Source of the DNA: Undaria pinnatifida
Taxonomy: Eukaryota > Sar > Phaeophyceae > Laminariales > Alariaceae
DNA length: 64,000 nt
Reading direction: 5' to 3'
NCBI GenBank assembly: GCA_012845835.1
Contig: JABAKD010000029.1
Coordinates: 1,487,970-1,551,969 of the forward strand
Made by a program: the position numbers and the translations under genes. Numbering within the stretch: position 1 is the first letter of the stretch; every line of letters begins with the position of its first letter. Below are positions 25,967 to 37,005 of this stretch, piece by piece. The notes beneath the pieces are model-generated. The model worked only from the letters and a program-made list of their open reading frames with translations, searched no databases and had not been told where the DNA came from.

Positions 25967-26095
25967 TAACACATGCTACTAATAGTATAACACATGCTAC
26001 TGATAGTATAACACATGCTACTGATAGTATAAGACATGCCACAAATTGTGTAGCACACGCTAATAATAGTATAACATATGCTACTCTAATAGTAC
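25940..26095. repeat. ~20-bp minisatellite growing from the unit end
   Basis: Six or more copies of TATAACACATGCTACTNATAG follow directly on the second 131-bp unit, whose own last bases are that motif. The minisatellite therefore appears to have expanded from the end of the larger repeat. Confidence 0.8.
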
Positions 26096-26502
26096 TGCAA
26101 GGCCATAGTCGGTCTGCTGTAGCACCATAACAGACTTTTGCTTCCCTACGCCGCCGGAACTGGGGGCACTCGTGGTTTGCCGGAGCGATTTGGCCATCGA
26201 TTACGCATCGCTTTCGAGACGGAACAACACCGTTCGTACAACTAACAGAGACACACCCACCATCTTGGCGTCAAATACGCTTTTTTTTTCCATGTCTTAC
26301 GTCGTTATGTTGTTTTACGTGCTGTGGCCGCCATCTGCCTCGCAGCAGGGCGACCAGGGGTGGGGGGGGAGGGAGGGGTTACCTCAACCACGATTTCTTC
26401 ACATATGGCATTACTGTATTGGCCACGCGTCCCTTTTCCTGCAGGCCAAGCATGTTGGGCTTCCAGGAGCGTCATTTGCCCCATGTTTATTTCTGGAGAT
26501 TG

Positions 26503-26740
26503 GAGTCATCCCACGCCTTGAGTGCAGAAAAAAGTTTTTGAGCTCTCGACACGGGGAGCTTAAGTTGGAAGGCATTATTCCGCGTGAAACGCCGGCCAAC
26601 GTTTCTATGCGCCAGCCCTGAAAACAACCATTGTGTGCTCGTAAAATGATTGTCCCAACCGATAGTTCCACGCTTGAGGAAGTCAGCCGTTCCGGTATAC
26701 CTTTTTTTGGCTCGAAAACTGTAACGCCAACCGCGGGATG
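26503..26740. mobile_element. MITE-like copy of the GTCATCCCACG family
   Basis: Left end GAGTCATCCCACG (26503-26515) and right end CCGCGGGATG (26731-26740). The interior shares GAGCTC, CGTGAAACGC, GCTCGTAAAATGATTG and CGATAGTTCCACGCTTGA with the copy at 29916-30215. The open frames crossing it on both strands are probably chance products of this repeat. Confidence 0.55.
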
Positions 26741-27109
26741 TTCGTTGGCGGCGGTACCAGAATGGACGCTTAGCATGATCGAAAATGGTCTGGACTTGGT
26801 TCGGTGTCTTCCGGGCGGCAGAGCTTTTTTTTTCAGGGTTAACGGGGAAGAGACACCGCGTCGAGCATGCCGCGGCAGGGTTGAACCTACTTTCGCCGAA
26901 GCCTCATCACTTGAGGATGCGCGTTGTACCTCAACAAAAAAAAAGAAGAACAAAAAAAAAAACGACGCTGAGGAAATTTAAAAGGTAATCGGGATGGGAA
27001 AATCCCATGGCCTAGGTAGGCATACAACGGAACGTGTTCCGAAAAAAAAAGTAATAGTTAAAATCCGACGAAGCTGGGGTTAAGGAATCCCGCCATTCAG
27101 AAAAAAAAA

Positions 27110-27400
27110 AATCGGCTGGTCAAAAAGGGGTACTGTACCTCTGTCGTAACACGCGTCCTTCAGAAAAAAAAAAAACGTGTTTCTGTTTCTGCCAAAAACG
27201 GGTACTGTACCTCCATCGTTACACGCGTCTTTCAACCATTGGATGGCAAAAGTTTCGGCTGGTCAAAAAAGGGGTACTGTACCTCTGGCGTAACACGCGT
27301 CCTTCAGAAAAAAAAAAAACATGTTTCTGTTTCTGCTAAAAAAGGGTACTACTGTGCCTCCATCGTTACACGCGTCTTTCAACAATTGGATGGCTCAAGT
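27110..27400. repeat. Two ~145-bp tandem units, each with two sub-units
   Basis: The units run about 27113-27255 and 27258-27400. Each contains TCGGCTGGTCAAAAA, GGGTACTGTACCTC, a poly-A run, GTTTCTGTTTCTGC, a second GGGTACTGTACCTCC and ACACGCGTCTTTCAAC. Copies differ mainly in A-run length. Non-coding. Confidence 0.85.
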
Positions 27401-27924
27401 AAGGCGAGCAAAACAAAAAGGAGGGGTGCGGTCTTGTCAAGCGTCTGTTGATGCTCACAGAGCACAACAAACGTAGGTGTCCCTTGGTTTTTCTTTTCTT
27501 CTTCCTATTTTTTCTCTCCGGGAACGTTTGTGAGTGATCGGCTTTGAAGCTCATGACAACAACGCACATTTTCGGGTTGGCAAACGCACTTCGTATCATA
27601 TAGCAATAGTGTTGAACAACACGAATGGAGTTCCAGTGATATCGGGTAGCATTGAGAAGGAGGGAGCAAAAAGGACAACAAATGGAGCACTAAAGATAAA
27701 GGTTAAGCGGGAAGTAGGCATGGAAAGGAGTTAGACTGTGTGTATAGGATTCATTTAGTTCCTGAGGTTTTCTTCTTTCGGGAAGGTTATGAGTTACCAA
27801 CGTTGAAGCTCATGCTGCTCATTGTCGGATGTCAAGCACAATCATAATATATACTATGAGCAGCGTCATGCTGCCCGTGTGTCGTACAGCTCCGTGCGTC
27901 GCCATGCGGACAGATCTCCCCCCC

Positions 27925-28050
27925 CCCCCCCTTCCCTTCTACCCAAGCGGCCCCGGCTGTTTTGTGTGATAGATAAACACTTCAATCGTCCCTTCTACCC
28001 AAGCGGCCCCGGCTGCTTCGTGTGATAGATAGACACTTCAATCGTCCTTT
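27925..28050. repeat. 58-bp tandem duplication after poly-C
   Basis: CCCTTCTACCCAAGCGGCCC through CACTTCAATCGTC is present twice, near 27932 and 27990, preceded by a run of C. A related longer repeat (CGGGAA..GTT..GAAGCTCATG) links 27516-27560 with 27779-27815. Confidence 0.8.
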
Positions 28051-28115
28051 TTTCACGGCTTGTTTTCCCCTTTTTCCCCTTCGAAGACCCAAAGTAATCA
28101 AGACTTTGAAAAATC

Positions 28116-31100
28116 TTACTCTGCGCGGACACGTTGGAGTTCGGCCGCCGCCGCCCTCAGCTCGCCAGCCTCATCCTGAAACGCCTCGAGCTTTTTTCCT
28201 TGCCGAAGCAAAACGAATGAAAAAAACGCGTGACACGAGTGCAAGACATTACATTCGATGAGAAAGAGGAATGCCTGGGCCTCAGAACACAATGATGCAC
28301 CTCTGCAGTACCATGTGTTATTGCAGGTAATACGAAAGGCACGTCTATACTTACAGGAAAATAATATATCTTTTAGCCGTTACACTGAAGTAAGTGTAGA
28401 ATGCACCCTTTCCCAAATTTAGAAACCCATCCTGGGTCCGTACTTGAAGTTTTTGTTAGGCGTTCTAAACTTTATGCAGTGAGATATGTTTTACCTAGGT
28501 GCTTCATCTCCGCTTGCTCCTGTGCGACAGCTTTCCTCTGCACCACGAGCACCCTCTGAATTTCCCTCCCTCTTTTCGCCTGAGGTATGCGCCCGGGGCG
28601 AGGGGGGAATCGAGCAAGGGAATCATCTCACGGGTATCGATCTCCCTATCGTGCCGGTGTGTGCCGGCCAACAATAACGGCATTATACCGGACACCGGCA
28701 CTATTGGATATAGTACCGATATGCTGGGACTAGTATACGAGCGGGTTCTAGTGATACCAAGCGATTTCACAGGCACTGTACCGGCAATACTAGGCACTAT
28801 TCAACCGTTAGAGTAGGGAGACCCCCATTCTTTATAGTACGCTGGTGGAGAACGGTCGGCGACCAAAGTGTACAATCCGTGAACGAGTAATAGGGCGGAG
28901 GTATGAAGGGAGAGGAAAAATCCAAAGCTTGCCACGGGTCGGTTCATTTGTCGTATGTCGCGGGTCGGGTCCGATCAGGGTGACCCGACCCGACCCGACC
29001 CGACCCGACCCGACCCGACCCGACCCGTGAGACTTGAAAACCTCCTGACCCGAACCGACTGGATCCGTGAGATTTTGAGCACCTCCTGACCCGGCGAAAC
29101 CCGCCCCGCGAGATATTGGAAACCTCTTGACCCGACCCGCGGGACGTGTGATGACACGTGAGACACCGTGTAAATGCCAAGCATAGTAGACGAATGCTAC
29201 GAGTATGCATGCACGTAGAGTTTTTTAGGCGCTCCGCACTGGGAAAATGTGAAACTGTAACGCGATTACTAAGATCCCATGGCTTGCGCAGGCAACCAGT
29301 GACTTCTGCGAACGACGCCATCTACGACAGATTAAGGTATACCTTTTTTTGGCGAAAACGAAGTTCTGAATGACGGGGCTCCTTTTTGTATTCGGAGCCA
29401 TCCCACGGTACGGGTGCAGCAGAAAGTCCCTGAGCACCTAACATGAGGAGCTCACTCAACAACTCACCCGATACTACATGACTTCGAAGGCGTTCGTTTG
29501 CACTACAACCCGACCAAGCTTATACGCCTTGAGTCCCAAAAAAATGCGTACTCGTGAAATTATTTGACTAATGACTAACCGGTAGTTCCTCACGTGAGGA
29601 GCTCAATCGGACAGGTACATTATTAGTCAGTCCAACAACTGCAGCCGCTACCTTAGCATGGCTCTCTGTAGGCAATAGGCCATGGGTGTCGTCGTGTCTG
29701 GTTTCGCTCTCAGCTCACTCAAAAATCAGGTTTTCGGGGCGAGGTATTGTGGAGCTCTCCTTGGCTGGGAGAGGAGCCTCAGGGGGGGACACAAAAATGG
29801 TGCACATTTTTTTCCGTAGCGTGTGTCGAAGCATACCTCGATGCTGGCTGCTAACCCCTTTGCGGTTGAGAAAGCCCCCTTGATCTGAAACGTCTCGACC
29901 AAAAAGAGCGCTACCGAGTCCTCCCACGCTGGGGTGTGCAGCAGAAGGTTCTAAGAATTTTCTGAGCTCATAACGTAAGGATCTATCTCAACATCAACAT
30001 CAACATCAACATCATCCATCACCATCACCCGGAAGATGACCTTCGAAGGCGTTCGTGTCGCGCAAGCCCGAGCAACATGCCTGTATGCGCTAGCCCTAAA
30101 CCCAAACATGCTCGTAAGCTTATCGTACTGGCCGATAGTTCCACGCTTGATCGTAGCTCAACCGGTGAGAAACGTTTTGGCCCAAAGAATTAACCCCAAC
30201 CGTAAGATGACTCTTTCCCCGACCCGTTGATGAGTTTGAATGAGCCAACAAGCTCACAATGAAACTCACCTGCAATTCGACGAAGTCTTTCCTGATGTCG
30301 CGTTCGGCCTTCGCGCGTCCTGCGCCTTTAAAACTCCGGCGCTGCGTAGAAATCACGCGGTTCACTTTTCGGGTCTTAACGCACAGATCCCGCCGCAGGG
30401 ATGGGAGTTCGTATTTTGCCCTGGGTGGGCCAGTTAGGGGGGGGGGGGATCATTGCACCGTGCATGGCCGTAGCCCGTAGGACGGTAAACCCTCGCATCC
30501 CCACTGTATCAAGGCGGAGCACGTCGGGATTTCACCGATCAGGCATACATTGCGTGCATCAAGCGAGAAGCGTCGACAGGTGGAGGGCGCGGGGGGGGGG
30601 GGGGAGGTATTCATGTGTAGTTTTCTTTAGTCATTTGACCATTGACCATGCGTGCCTTTCGAAGAACCTGTGAGGGCGGGGCGGGGGGGTGTACACGTTT
30701 TGTTGCTTGTGTTTGTAATCTGACTGTTGACCACGCATCCCTTTCGAGACGGAGAACCGCTTCTATTCCAAATTGAATAATTTCCAGCGTTTGGGCGCTC
30801 TGATTTCGTTCTGTTTGGCCGGTGGTGGGAAAGGGAACATTATCCTTCCGCTCAGGGTTAGTGATGAAACAATAGGTTACCTGGTCAATCCAACATTGCA
30901 ATATTTCTCGCCTTGAACGAGTACCACGACTATATTGATATCAACAGCGTAGGGGGAAAGGGAAAATGAAGGCGGTGCGTATGGAGAATAACCGGGGCAT
31001 TCTCTCTCTCTCCCAGTCCTGGTATCATTTTTTGACCGATTTGTTCAAACTTTTGTTTACCCTCAACGGTCTTCTTCACACAAGTCGTAGTCACAGGTGT

Positions 31101-34100
31101 CGTCCCTTCTCCTCCGCGGCACGCACTTTCATGAATGTCGCGCAGAGCGCTCAGCGATTCTACTGCTTGTTGTATGCTTTCATCGACTTTTCGTTCACTC
31201 AACCTTTCGCGCCTTCCGCGAGTCCTTGTGTGCACAAGAAAAAGTCCCTAGGCGCTTGGGAGGATTGGAACTAGCGAAATAGATCTCAGTAGCTACGAGG
31301 TCTATACGACCGGAGACGCCGGGTCTATTATGGGTTAAACTGTGTTGGAAACAGGTTGGTACTCAGGTGCTAACTTTCTTGGCCATCGCATCAAATGCGC
31401 TCTTTTGATAGGTGACATGCAGCGTTGTCCGGAAGGCGTTCTCGAGGCTCGTTTCCGACATTGAACACATTTCGATGCCTTGTATGGCCAATTGATGATG
31501 ATACAGTGGAGGCCCCCGCATAGTACCGGTTGAACAGTGCCTATTGCCTATATAATGCCGGTGAAATCGCTTGGTACGACTAAGAACACAGTATATATAC
31601 TATACCCAATAGTGCCGGTGTCCTGTATAATGCCGGTATTGTCGGCTGGCACAGACCGGCACTCCATGGAGACCACCAATGCGTCAGCTACCACGTCTAC
31701 GTTAGACCCTCTTCAAACAGTGCCGGTACTCACGTGCGAGCCTCCTCGACCATGGCATCGAACGCTTGCTCTTGATAGGCGACGTTGAGGTCGTGCAGCG
31801 TTGTCCGGAAGGTCTTCTCGAGGTCGTTTCGGACATTAAACAGGTTCCTCTTGAGCGCGTCTATCTCTCGAGCATTCGCCATTTCCTGTGTTTGCGGCGG
31901 TGGCGGAGGGGGCGTACTCCGAGTTGGACGACGTATATGGTGGGCACCCGGCTCATACTCTTCCAGAGCTACGTATGTTATAGGCTCTGGAGCTAACCAG
32001 GAATGGTCGGGATACTGGCTGATTCTCCCCCGCCGGCTAAACAGTTGGACGCCTAATCATAGTACACGTATGGTGACAATCTCTGCTGGAACCCTTGTCG
32101 AAGTCGGGAGGTGGAAGCGGAGATGGAGATGGATGGAATGGAATGAATGGAAAACTGCATACGAAGAATTAACAGAAACAAACAAGGACACACACGCGCT
32201 ACACTCGTACCTCCTTCTCGTCGTCCTTACGGAGAGCCGCGAGCCTCACCGACAGCACCTTCTGCTCTCGCTCTGAAATAAGCAGCGGGCGTAGGATATG
32301 CAGCGATCAGATGCAATCGAACGACTGACACCAAAGCCCAATAATGTATTATTGTAGGGAGGTAATCACGAGCATAGCGAGATTCTTGTGTACGTCGGAG
32401 CCAGAAAACAGGGGGCTCCTGTCCAGCTTCTCGCGTGCCCGAATCTCCACATCCCGTCTCCCATCCACGACCGGAAAGTCCCAAACAGAACGGTGACCAA
32501 ACATTAACCGTTGTGTGTGACTACTGATTGCATCGTGTAGGACTTTTCACTGATTCTACGATACTCCCGCCCCCAAAACCATTGATTTTCTTTAATGAAC
32601 GTTTCATGGATGCTCGACACTAGAAAGGGCGCTATTTGGTATAAAGAAAGTCTTCCTACATTTTGGTGTTTGCAAAGGAAGGACTATCGAACGATGACGT
32701 CGGGGTGGCAAGGGGCGCCGCGTTTCACGCGATACGGCGGGAGCTACCGTAGAATGCCTCTTTTCTGCTTCCAACCAACGCACGCGGTTGACGGTAAGCT
32801 ACAAAATGTCGACTTTTCTCGCGAGTTCCCTGGCGAGAGCTACGGTATTTTTCGATCAGTTTGATTACTTGGGGGGTTGGTTAACTGACTTAGTTTCCGA
32901 GCTCGAGAAGAACGAGTGGTAGCTAAAAAGGAAGCCACCGCGACAACAGGCTACGTTGTTATGCTACGAACTTGTTGAGCTGGGAAAGAGCGGTACTAAA
33001 GAGGTGCCTACATCCTTTCTCTCAAAAGTGCGTTTCTGCATCCCCTCTCTTGACGCCTTTGGGGGTTCAGAGGGAAAACTAGACGCGTGCTACTACCACA
33101 ATGGAGGTGACCCTTTTCGACCTGATACTTTTCTGTCTGATGGGGTTACCTTAATCGTTTTGGGACCTGGTTATATATTGATCATAGTACAGGGACAAAA
33201 AAAAACGAAGCTTTCGATATTTTCGTTGGGAGTTGGTTATATCTTGATGATAGTATATGGACAAAAAAAAAAACGAAGATGGTGATATTTTCAAGCGTCC
33301 ACGAGTACCTTAAGAGTGCGTTCAATATTGTCTCGCTCTACCATTAAAAATAATTCGTGTCGCGGAACAGCATGGACTAATTCAATTCCACAACCCCCCT
33401 GTATCTACTGACTAGTTCTAATAGCTCACTCCCACCCGACAGATAATGGTATACTGCGGCCCTCCTCGAAAACTCAAGTTTGATTTCTTTATATATATAT
33501 AGATATTATTCTCCATCCCTTCATAATAGCCAGTAAACGATGTTTCTCCTCTCAACCCCGTTAGAGCCCCCAAATCCCTCCCTATGCTAGCTTTCAGGTA
33601 AATCTGTCCACCCAAAGGTTTCCATGTGTGCGGCCTGCATCCTCGAAGATCTCCTCTCGCGGCCCGTTTGGGACCCATGTATGGCGACCAAAGAAACGAA
33701 GGGGTGCGACCTCACCAAGTGTCTAGGAAAGCCATGCAGCGGTGCGAGTACCCCCTCGCTGCGGACGCGTCCCACGATAGAGGTGATACACCCCTTTTTG
33801 GTCAACATACTTTTCCGAAAATGACGAGGCTCCTTTACCCCAACTTCGTCAGAATGAAATTCTTCCATTCCCGCTTTAGCTAAACGATTCGTTTCGTATA
33901 CCCGAGCCAAGGGTTTTTTCTTCGTCTGATTTGCACTTTCATTCTGCTCAAAATCAGTGGTTTGGGTGAGAGATGCGGACCAAAAATCGTCAGCATGGCA
34001 TCTTCGCTTTAGCAAAATGATTTGTTAGGTACACCCGACCCACGGGTTTCTTCGTCGGATTGCACCTTCAGTCTGCCCAAAATCAGTGTTTTTGGGTGAG

Positions 34101-37005
34101 AGATATAGACTAAAAATCGTTAAAACGGCAATCTCATTTGAGCTGAATAATTTGTTTCGTACACCCCAGCCACGGGTTTCTTCGTCGGATTGGATGTTCG
34201 TTTTGCTAAAAAACAAAATCAGCCTTTTGGGTAAGGTATAGAGCTCCTCCAGCCGAAAACCTCCCCGGGGGAAAAAAAACGGTGTATGTCTGCCGTAGCG
34301 TTCTCTGCGTCTGCAAGCGCGCCGTGCATCATCTTCTTCCGTGGTACCTCGGACATGTAGCCTACCCTCATCTTAGCGTGTGATCTACGTGTGTGCTGCA
34401 AACGTCAGTTCTTTGACGTGTTTTCCATCTGAAGTCCTATGTTTTCCATCTGAAGTCCCAAATCAGTTAGGAATGCGATCTACATATCCCCGCTTCCAAG
34501 GGAGCGGTTGCGTTTTGCCGCCATCACCTTTGTTTCATCCCGTTTGCACGGCTCGGCGAGAAACCGTGCTGATTTTCGCTGAAAACTAGTATTTATTGGC
34601 GCAGACGACGGACGCCGCCCCTAGGTCCTTGTTGTGCATCTGCCGTTCAGGTGCTTTTAGTCGTCCTGCAACTGGACTCTTCTGTGCGCCGCGTTCGAAG
34701 CGATCCGGAAATATGTATTTCCACGCCGACCAACCACTGCCGTACAGCGTAGGGCCGTCAATCCTGACAAATATATTTTTACGCCATTCGGCGAATGGCA
34801 CGGCATCATCAGTGGAAGTTTCGCGAGGACCGCATAGCGTACCGACGATATCCGAGGATGCAAGCACGCGCTCCAGCTCCGCACACTTCTCCTTGCGCTG
34901 TTGAATCTCGCGCCTGTCGGGTGCCGTGGAGTACGTGAAATCTTCTTCCTGGGCGCGTAAGGCTTCCTGTCAACAGATAGCAAGGAAACCAACTGAGTAT
35001 ATGATATTTTTATGACCGTTTCATTTGGCGTCCCCGACGATGTGCAATTTATTGATCATTGAAATGAAGAACGAGCCCTCTTTCGTCCCTTATTTTCGGT
35101 GGCGCGTAACGCAAAAGCAGATCAGTGCCTGAAAAAAAATGGAGCACTTTCGCGCTCGCTCGGCTGTCGTTTATTTCGCGTTCGCTATGCACATGTCGCA
35201 CCGTATCTCTCGATACGTCGTTGTTTAGTCGTAGAATTGGCCTGCTGCAGCATGTATTCTGCACCTTGTGTCGAGCCTTGATCGGTTTGAGGGGTGGTTT
35301 GTGTTATACCCAAGCGTGTACAGTGTTTTGTTACATCGTTAGGTACTCATACAAATGACCTAGAAAACGTATTCAGTATCCACCTCATGTCTCGCCTCCA
35401 TCTGTTTGAAAGTCGGCTTATGAAAACACAAGTGAGTTGTTCTACGGTAGCCCCCCCCCCCCACCGACGTTTCTTTAATGAAATCGCTGGCTTTAAAACC
35501 AGCTCCCAGCCGTGTCTCCTGAAATACGGCGACCCTTGCCACCCCGATGTCATCGCTCGATAGTCCTTTTGCAGACGAGAAAATCGACGAAGATGTTTTT
35601 TGTCATAGCGCCCTTCCTCGTGTCGAGCAACCTTGAAACGTTCCTTAAAGAGTTAAAGAAAATCGCTGGCTTTGGTGGGGGAGGGCATCGTAGAATCAGT
35701 CAAGTAGCGTAGTAGTTAGTTGCACAACCGGTCTACTGGCGTAAGGTACAGTCCGTACCTCATGTCGAGCCTTCATCTGCTTCAGGGTGGTCTTGGTTGA
35801 AGCGATTTGGACCAGGGTGTCCGCGCAATCGCGACTCAGTCGTTCACGCACCTATGCGCGGGGCATGGTCACGGAGAAAACAGGTAGCATCGTATATTCG
35901 TTGTCTTGAGAAAGCTGCAGTGTGTGACTACTATACATCGCTGTGTGCAGGATATTGTAGCAGGCAGTAGCGTGTATTGGCTGTTTTTCGGCGTCGTGTG
36001 GTCATCCGCTCCAAGTCATCATACCCGCTGAAAAACTTGGGCCTATATAGGGGGCTGTACAATGACGGTCCATCGACAGTATCATAATACTTAGAGGTAA
36101 GCAGCAATGGACACATATTCGGCGGCGGATAGACTACAGACGGCCAAACATCACATGGGCGACACATGTACGTTTCTACCACCAGTACGTTTGGCATCGC
36201 ATGGCCATATCTCCGTACGACTGTACGACGTATTTGCAATGTACATCTCCGTCTCGTGCTTTGTAACCACAGGAGCTTGCATCTCTCTGCGATGAAGGGT
36301 CGGCAAAACCACCGGATGTGTTGGAGGTCGACGGGTATAAAAAGCGTTTAATGCGGAGAACACGCACAACCCCTTGTTCACGTGAGGTCGAGGGTTTTGA
36401 GAAACTCCTTTTTGCATGATGCGTGAGATATTTCGACCGCACGTGCTACGTACGGGCGAGGTGTATGATCCCATGAAGGCTAGACATCGTCCCCTGGGTG
36501 GTGGTTCCAGGTCGATCTTACAAAGATCACCAATCTACTTATAGTCTAGTCACGGAGAGCATTTTGATGAAGAACGCATGGTATCAGCCGCCGACGCAAC
36601 ATGACGTGGATGGGTGTACTAACTGTAGTTTTAGCACGCAGGCTAAGTGGATGTTCTCCTTATATGTATTCTCGTGTTGATCCTGGGTCAATTCCAGGAC
36701 AAAACATACGTAGTAGTGCCTACTATAGTCTAGTCTAATACCACTACAATACCTGGTATAGACTATAGTCTACTCGTACAAGTTGTTGTGTTTAGACTAG
36801 ACTACATTGTTGTGGGCGATCCGGAAATAACCCTCAGTTATTAGCTGGCCTTACGTCGGCTGCTTCTTTCACATATTAAATCATTCTCTGCGCATTTTAC
36901 CTTTCGTTGCTCGCGAACCACGACTTGCTTCTCTTCGATCTTGCGACGAATGGCATCTTTATCGGCCTCTTCTATCTGATCCCCCCGCTTCATGCTTCCG
37001 TCCAT
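28116..37005 (-). CDS. Nine-exon coiled-coil protein, 326 residues
   Basis: Assembled on the minus strand: 37005-36901, 35851-35759, 34966-34843, 32272-32211, 32014-31734, 31224-31127, 30319-30270, 28579-28495 and 28198-28116. They total 981 bases, 327 codons with TAA at 28118-28116. Successive intron phases (0,0,1,0,2,1,0,1) match donor to acceptor at every joint, and donors such as CAG|GTGAGT and C|GTGAGT are strong. The ATG at 37005 has an in-frame stop just upstream. The protein is highly charged and helical: residues 1-128 and about 172-326 are Glu/Lys/Arg/Gln/Leu-rich with heptad-like spacing, interrupted near residues 129-170 by a Trp/Tyr/Pro linker containing six consecutive Pro. There are no membrane segments. 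I do not recognise the family; a cytoskeletal, basal-body or scaffold role would be inference from coiled coils alone. A missed small exon cannot be excluded. Confidence 0.75.
28640..28822 (+). repeat. Dispersed CGGCACTATTGG repeat, copy 1
   Basis: About 170 bp with CGGCACTATTGGATATAGTA, ATACCAAGCGATTTCAC and GGCACTATTCAACCG. An inverted copy lies at 31505-31665. Both sit in introns of the coiled-coil gene. It looks like a small non-autonomous DNA transposon, but I cannot fix termini. Confidence 0.7.
28935..29165 (+). repeat. (GACCC)n-centred dispersed repeat, copy 1
   Basis: A perfect GACCC pentamer run at about 28982-29026 is flanked by decayed arms of the form CCCGTGAGATTTTGAAAACCTCCTGACCC repeated at ~40-bp intervals. 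The same composite occurs at 48425-48545, 54430-54520, 54855-54960 and 55436-55670. It lies inside an intron of the coiled-coil gene. Confidence 0.85.
29397..29640. mobile_element. Decayed MITE-like copy
   Basis: Shares CATCCCACGG near its left end, GTGCAGCAGAAAG, CATGAGGAGCTCACTCAAC and CCTTCGAAGGCGTTCG-like interior with the copies at 22261 (reverse) and 29916. The right end is not resolved. Confidence 0.45.
29916..30215. mobile_element. MITE-like copy with (ATCAAC)n interior
   Basis: Left end GAGTCCTCCCACGC, right end GTAAGATGACTC. Inside are GTGCAGCAGAAGGTTCTAAG, TTTTCTGAGCTC, an ATCAACATC microsatellite and GATAGTTCCACGCTTGA. This is the same family as 22261-22554, there in reverse orientation. 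Intronic to the coiled-coil gene, immediately 3' (minus sense) of exon 7. Confidence 0.6.
31358..31478 (-). pseudogene. Decayed duplicate of coiled-coil exon 5
   Basis: The minus strand repeats the 3' half of exon 5: AATGTC.GAAAC, CTCGAGAA, CCTTCCGGACAACGCTGCA, CCTATCAA and a copy of the donor. It has a one-base insertion before CTCGAG and a small internal deletion, so the exon-5 frame is lost. Confidence 0.75.
31505..31665 (-). repeat. Dispersed CGGCACTATTGG repeat, inverted copy
   Basis: Reverse-complement counterpart of 28640-28822. The left edge reads TACAGTGGAGGCCCCCGC, which resembles termini of TA-inserting DNA transposons; that is only a suggestion. Confidence 0.65.
32673..32765. repeat. 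Dispersed GACTATCGA repeat, pairs with 35440-35580
   Basis: GGACTATCGA-CGATGACGTCGG, GGTGGCAAGGG and GAGCTACCGTAGAA recur in reverse complement at 35440-35580, so the two form an inverted pair within the coiled-coil gene. Transposon-derived origin is likely. Confidence 0.6.
33873..34235. repeat. Three ~130-bp tandem units
   Basis: Units begin near 33875, 34010 and 34138. Each carries GATT.GTT..GTACACCC, GCCACGGGTTTCTTCGTCGGATT, a Cys/Gln-like CTGCCCAAAATCAGTG and TTTGGGTGAGAGAT. They lie in intron 3 of the coiled-coil gene. Divergence of 10-20% by eye indicates an old array. Confidence 0.8.
35265..35650 (-). pseudogene. Three tandem relics of coiled-coil exon 2
   Basis: The end of exon 2 (codons for Lys-Gln-Met-Lys-Ala-Arg-His-Glu followed by the donor) recurs, degraded, on the minus strand at 35650-35617, 35416-35384 and 35290-35265. 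Copies read Glu-Arg-Phe-Lys-Val-Ala-Arg-His-Glu, Lys-Gln-Met-Glu-Ala-Arg-His-Glu and Lys-Pro-Ile-Lys-Ala-Arg-His-Lys. The last two keep GTG after the exon end; upstream parts are lost. They are relics or possible alternative exons. Confidence 0.6.
36370..36490 (+). repeat. Dispersed repeat family C, copy 1 (decayed)
   Basis: Shares GAGGTCGAGG-TTTT, TTTGCA-G-TG-GTGAGATA-TTCGA and CCCATGAAGG with the fuller copies at 41345-41650, 53401-53575 (minus) and 62425-62690. Confidence 0.5.

Noticed and set aside
25704..26095. CRISPR-like array
   Set aside because: The short repeats are contiguous without unique spacers, and the genome is eukaryotic.
26411..26981. Overlapping 180- and 116-codon frames on both strands
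   Set aside because: Both run through a MITE-family copy and poly-A/T runs. Shared open frames follow from the repeat sequence.
28982..29026. (GACCC)n as a telomere-type repeat
   Set aside because: The run is short, internal, flanked by homologous arms at five sites and found in both orientations. This fits a dispersed element, not a telomere.
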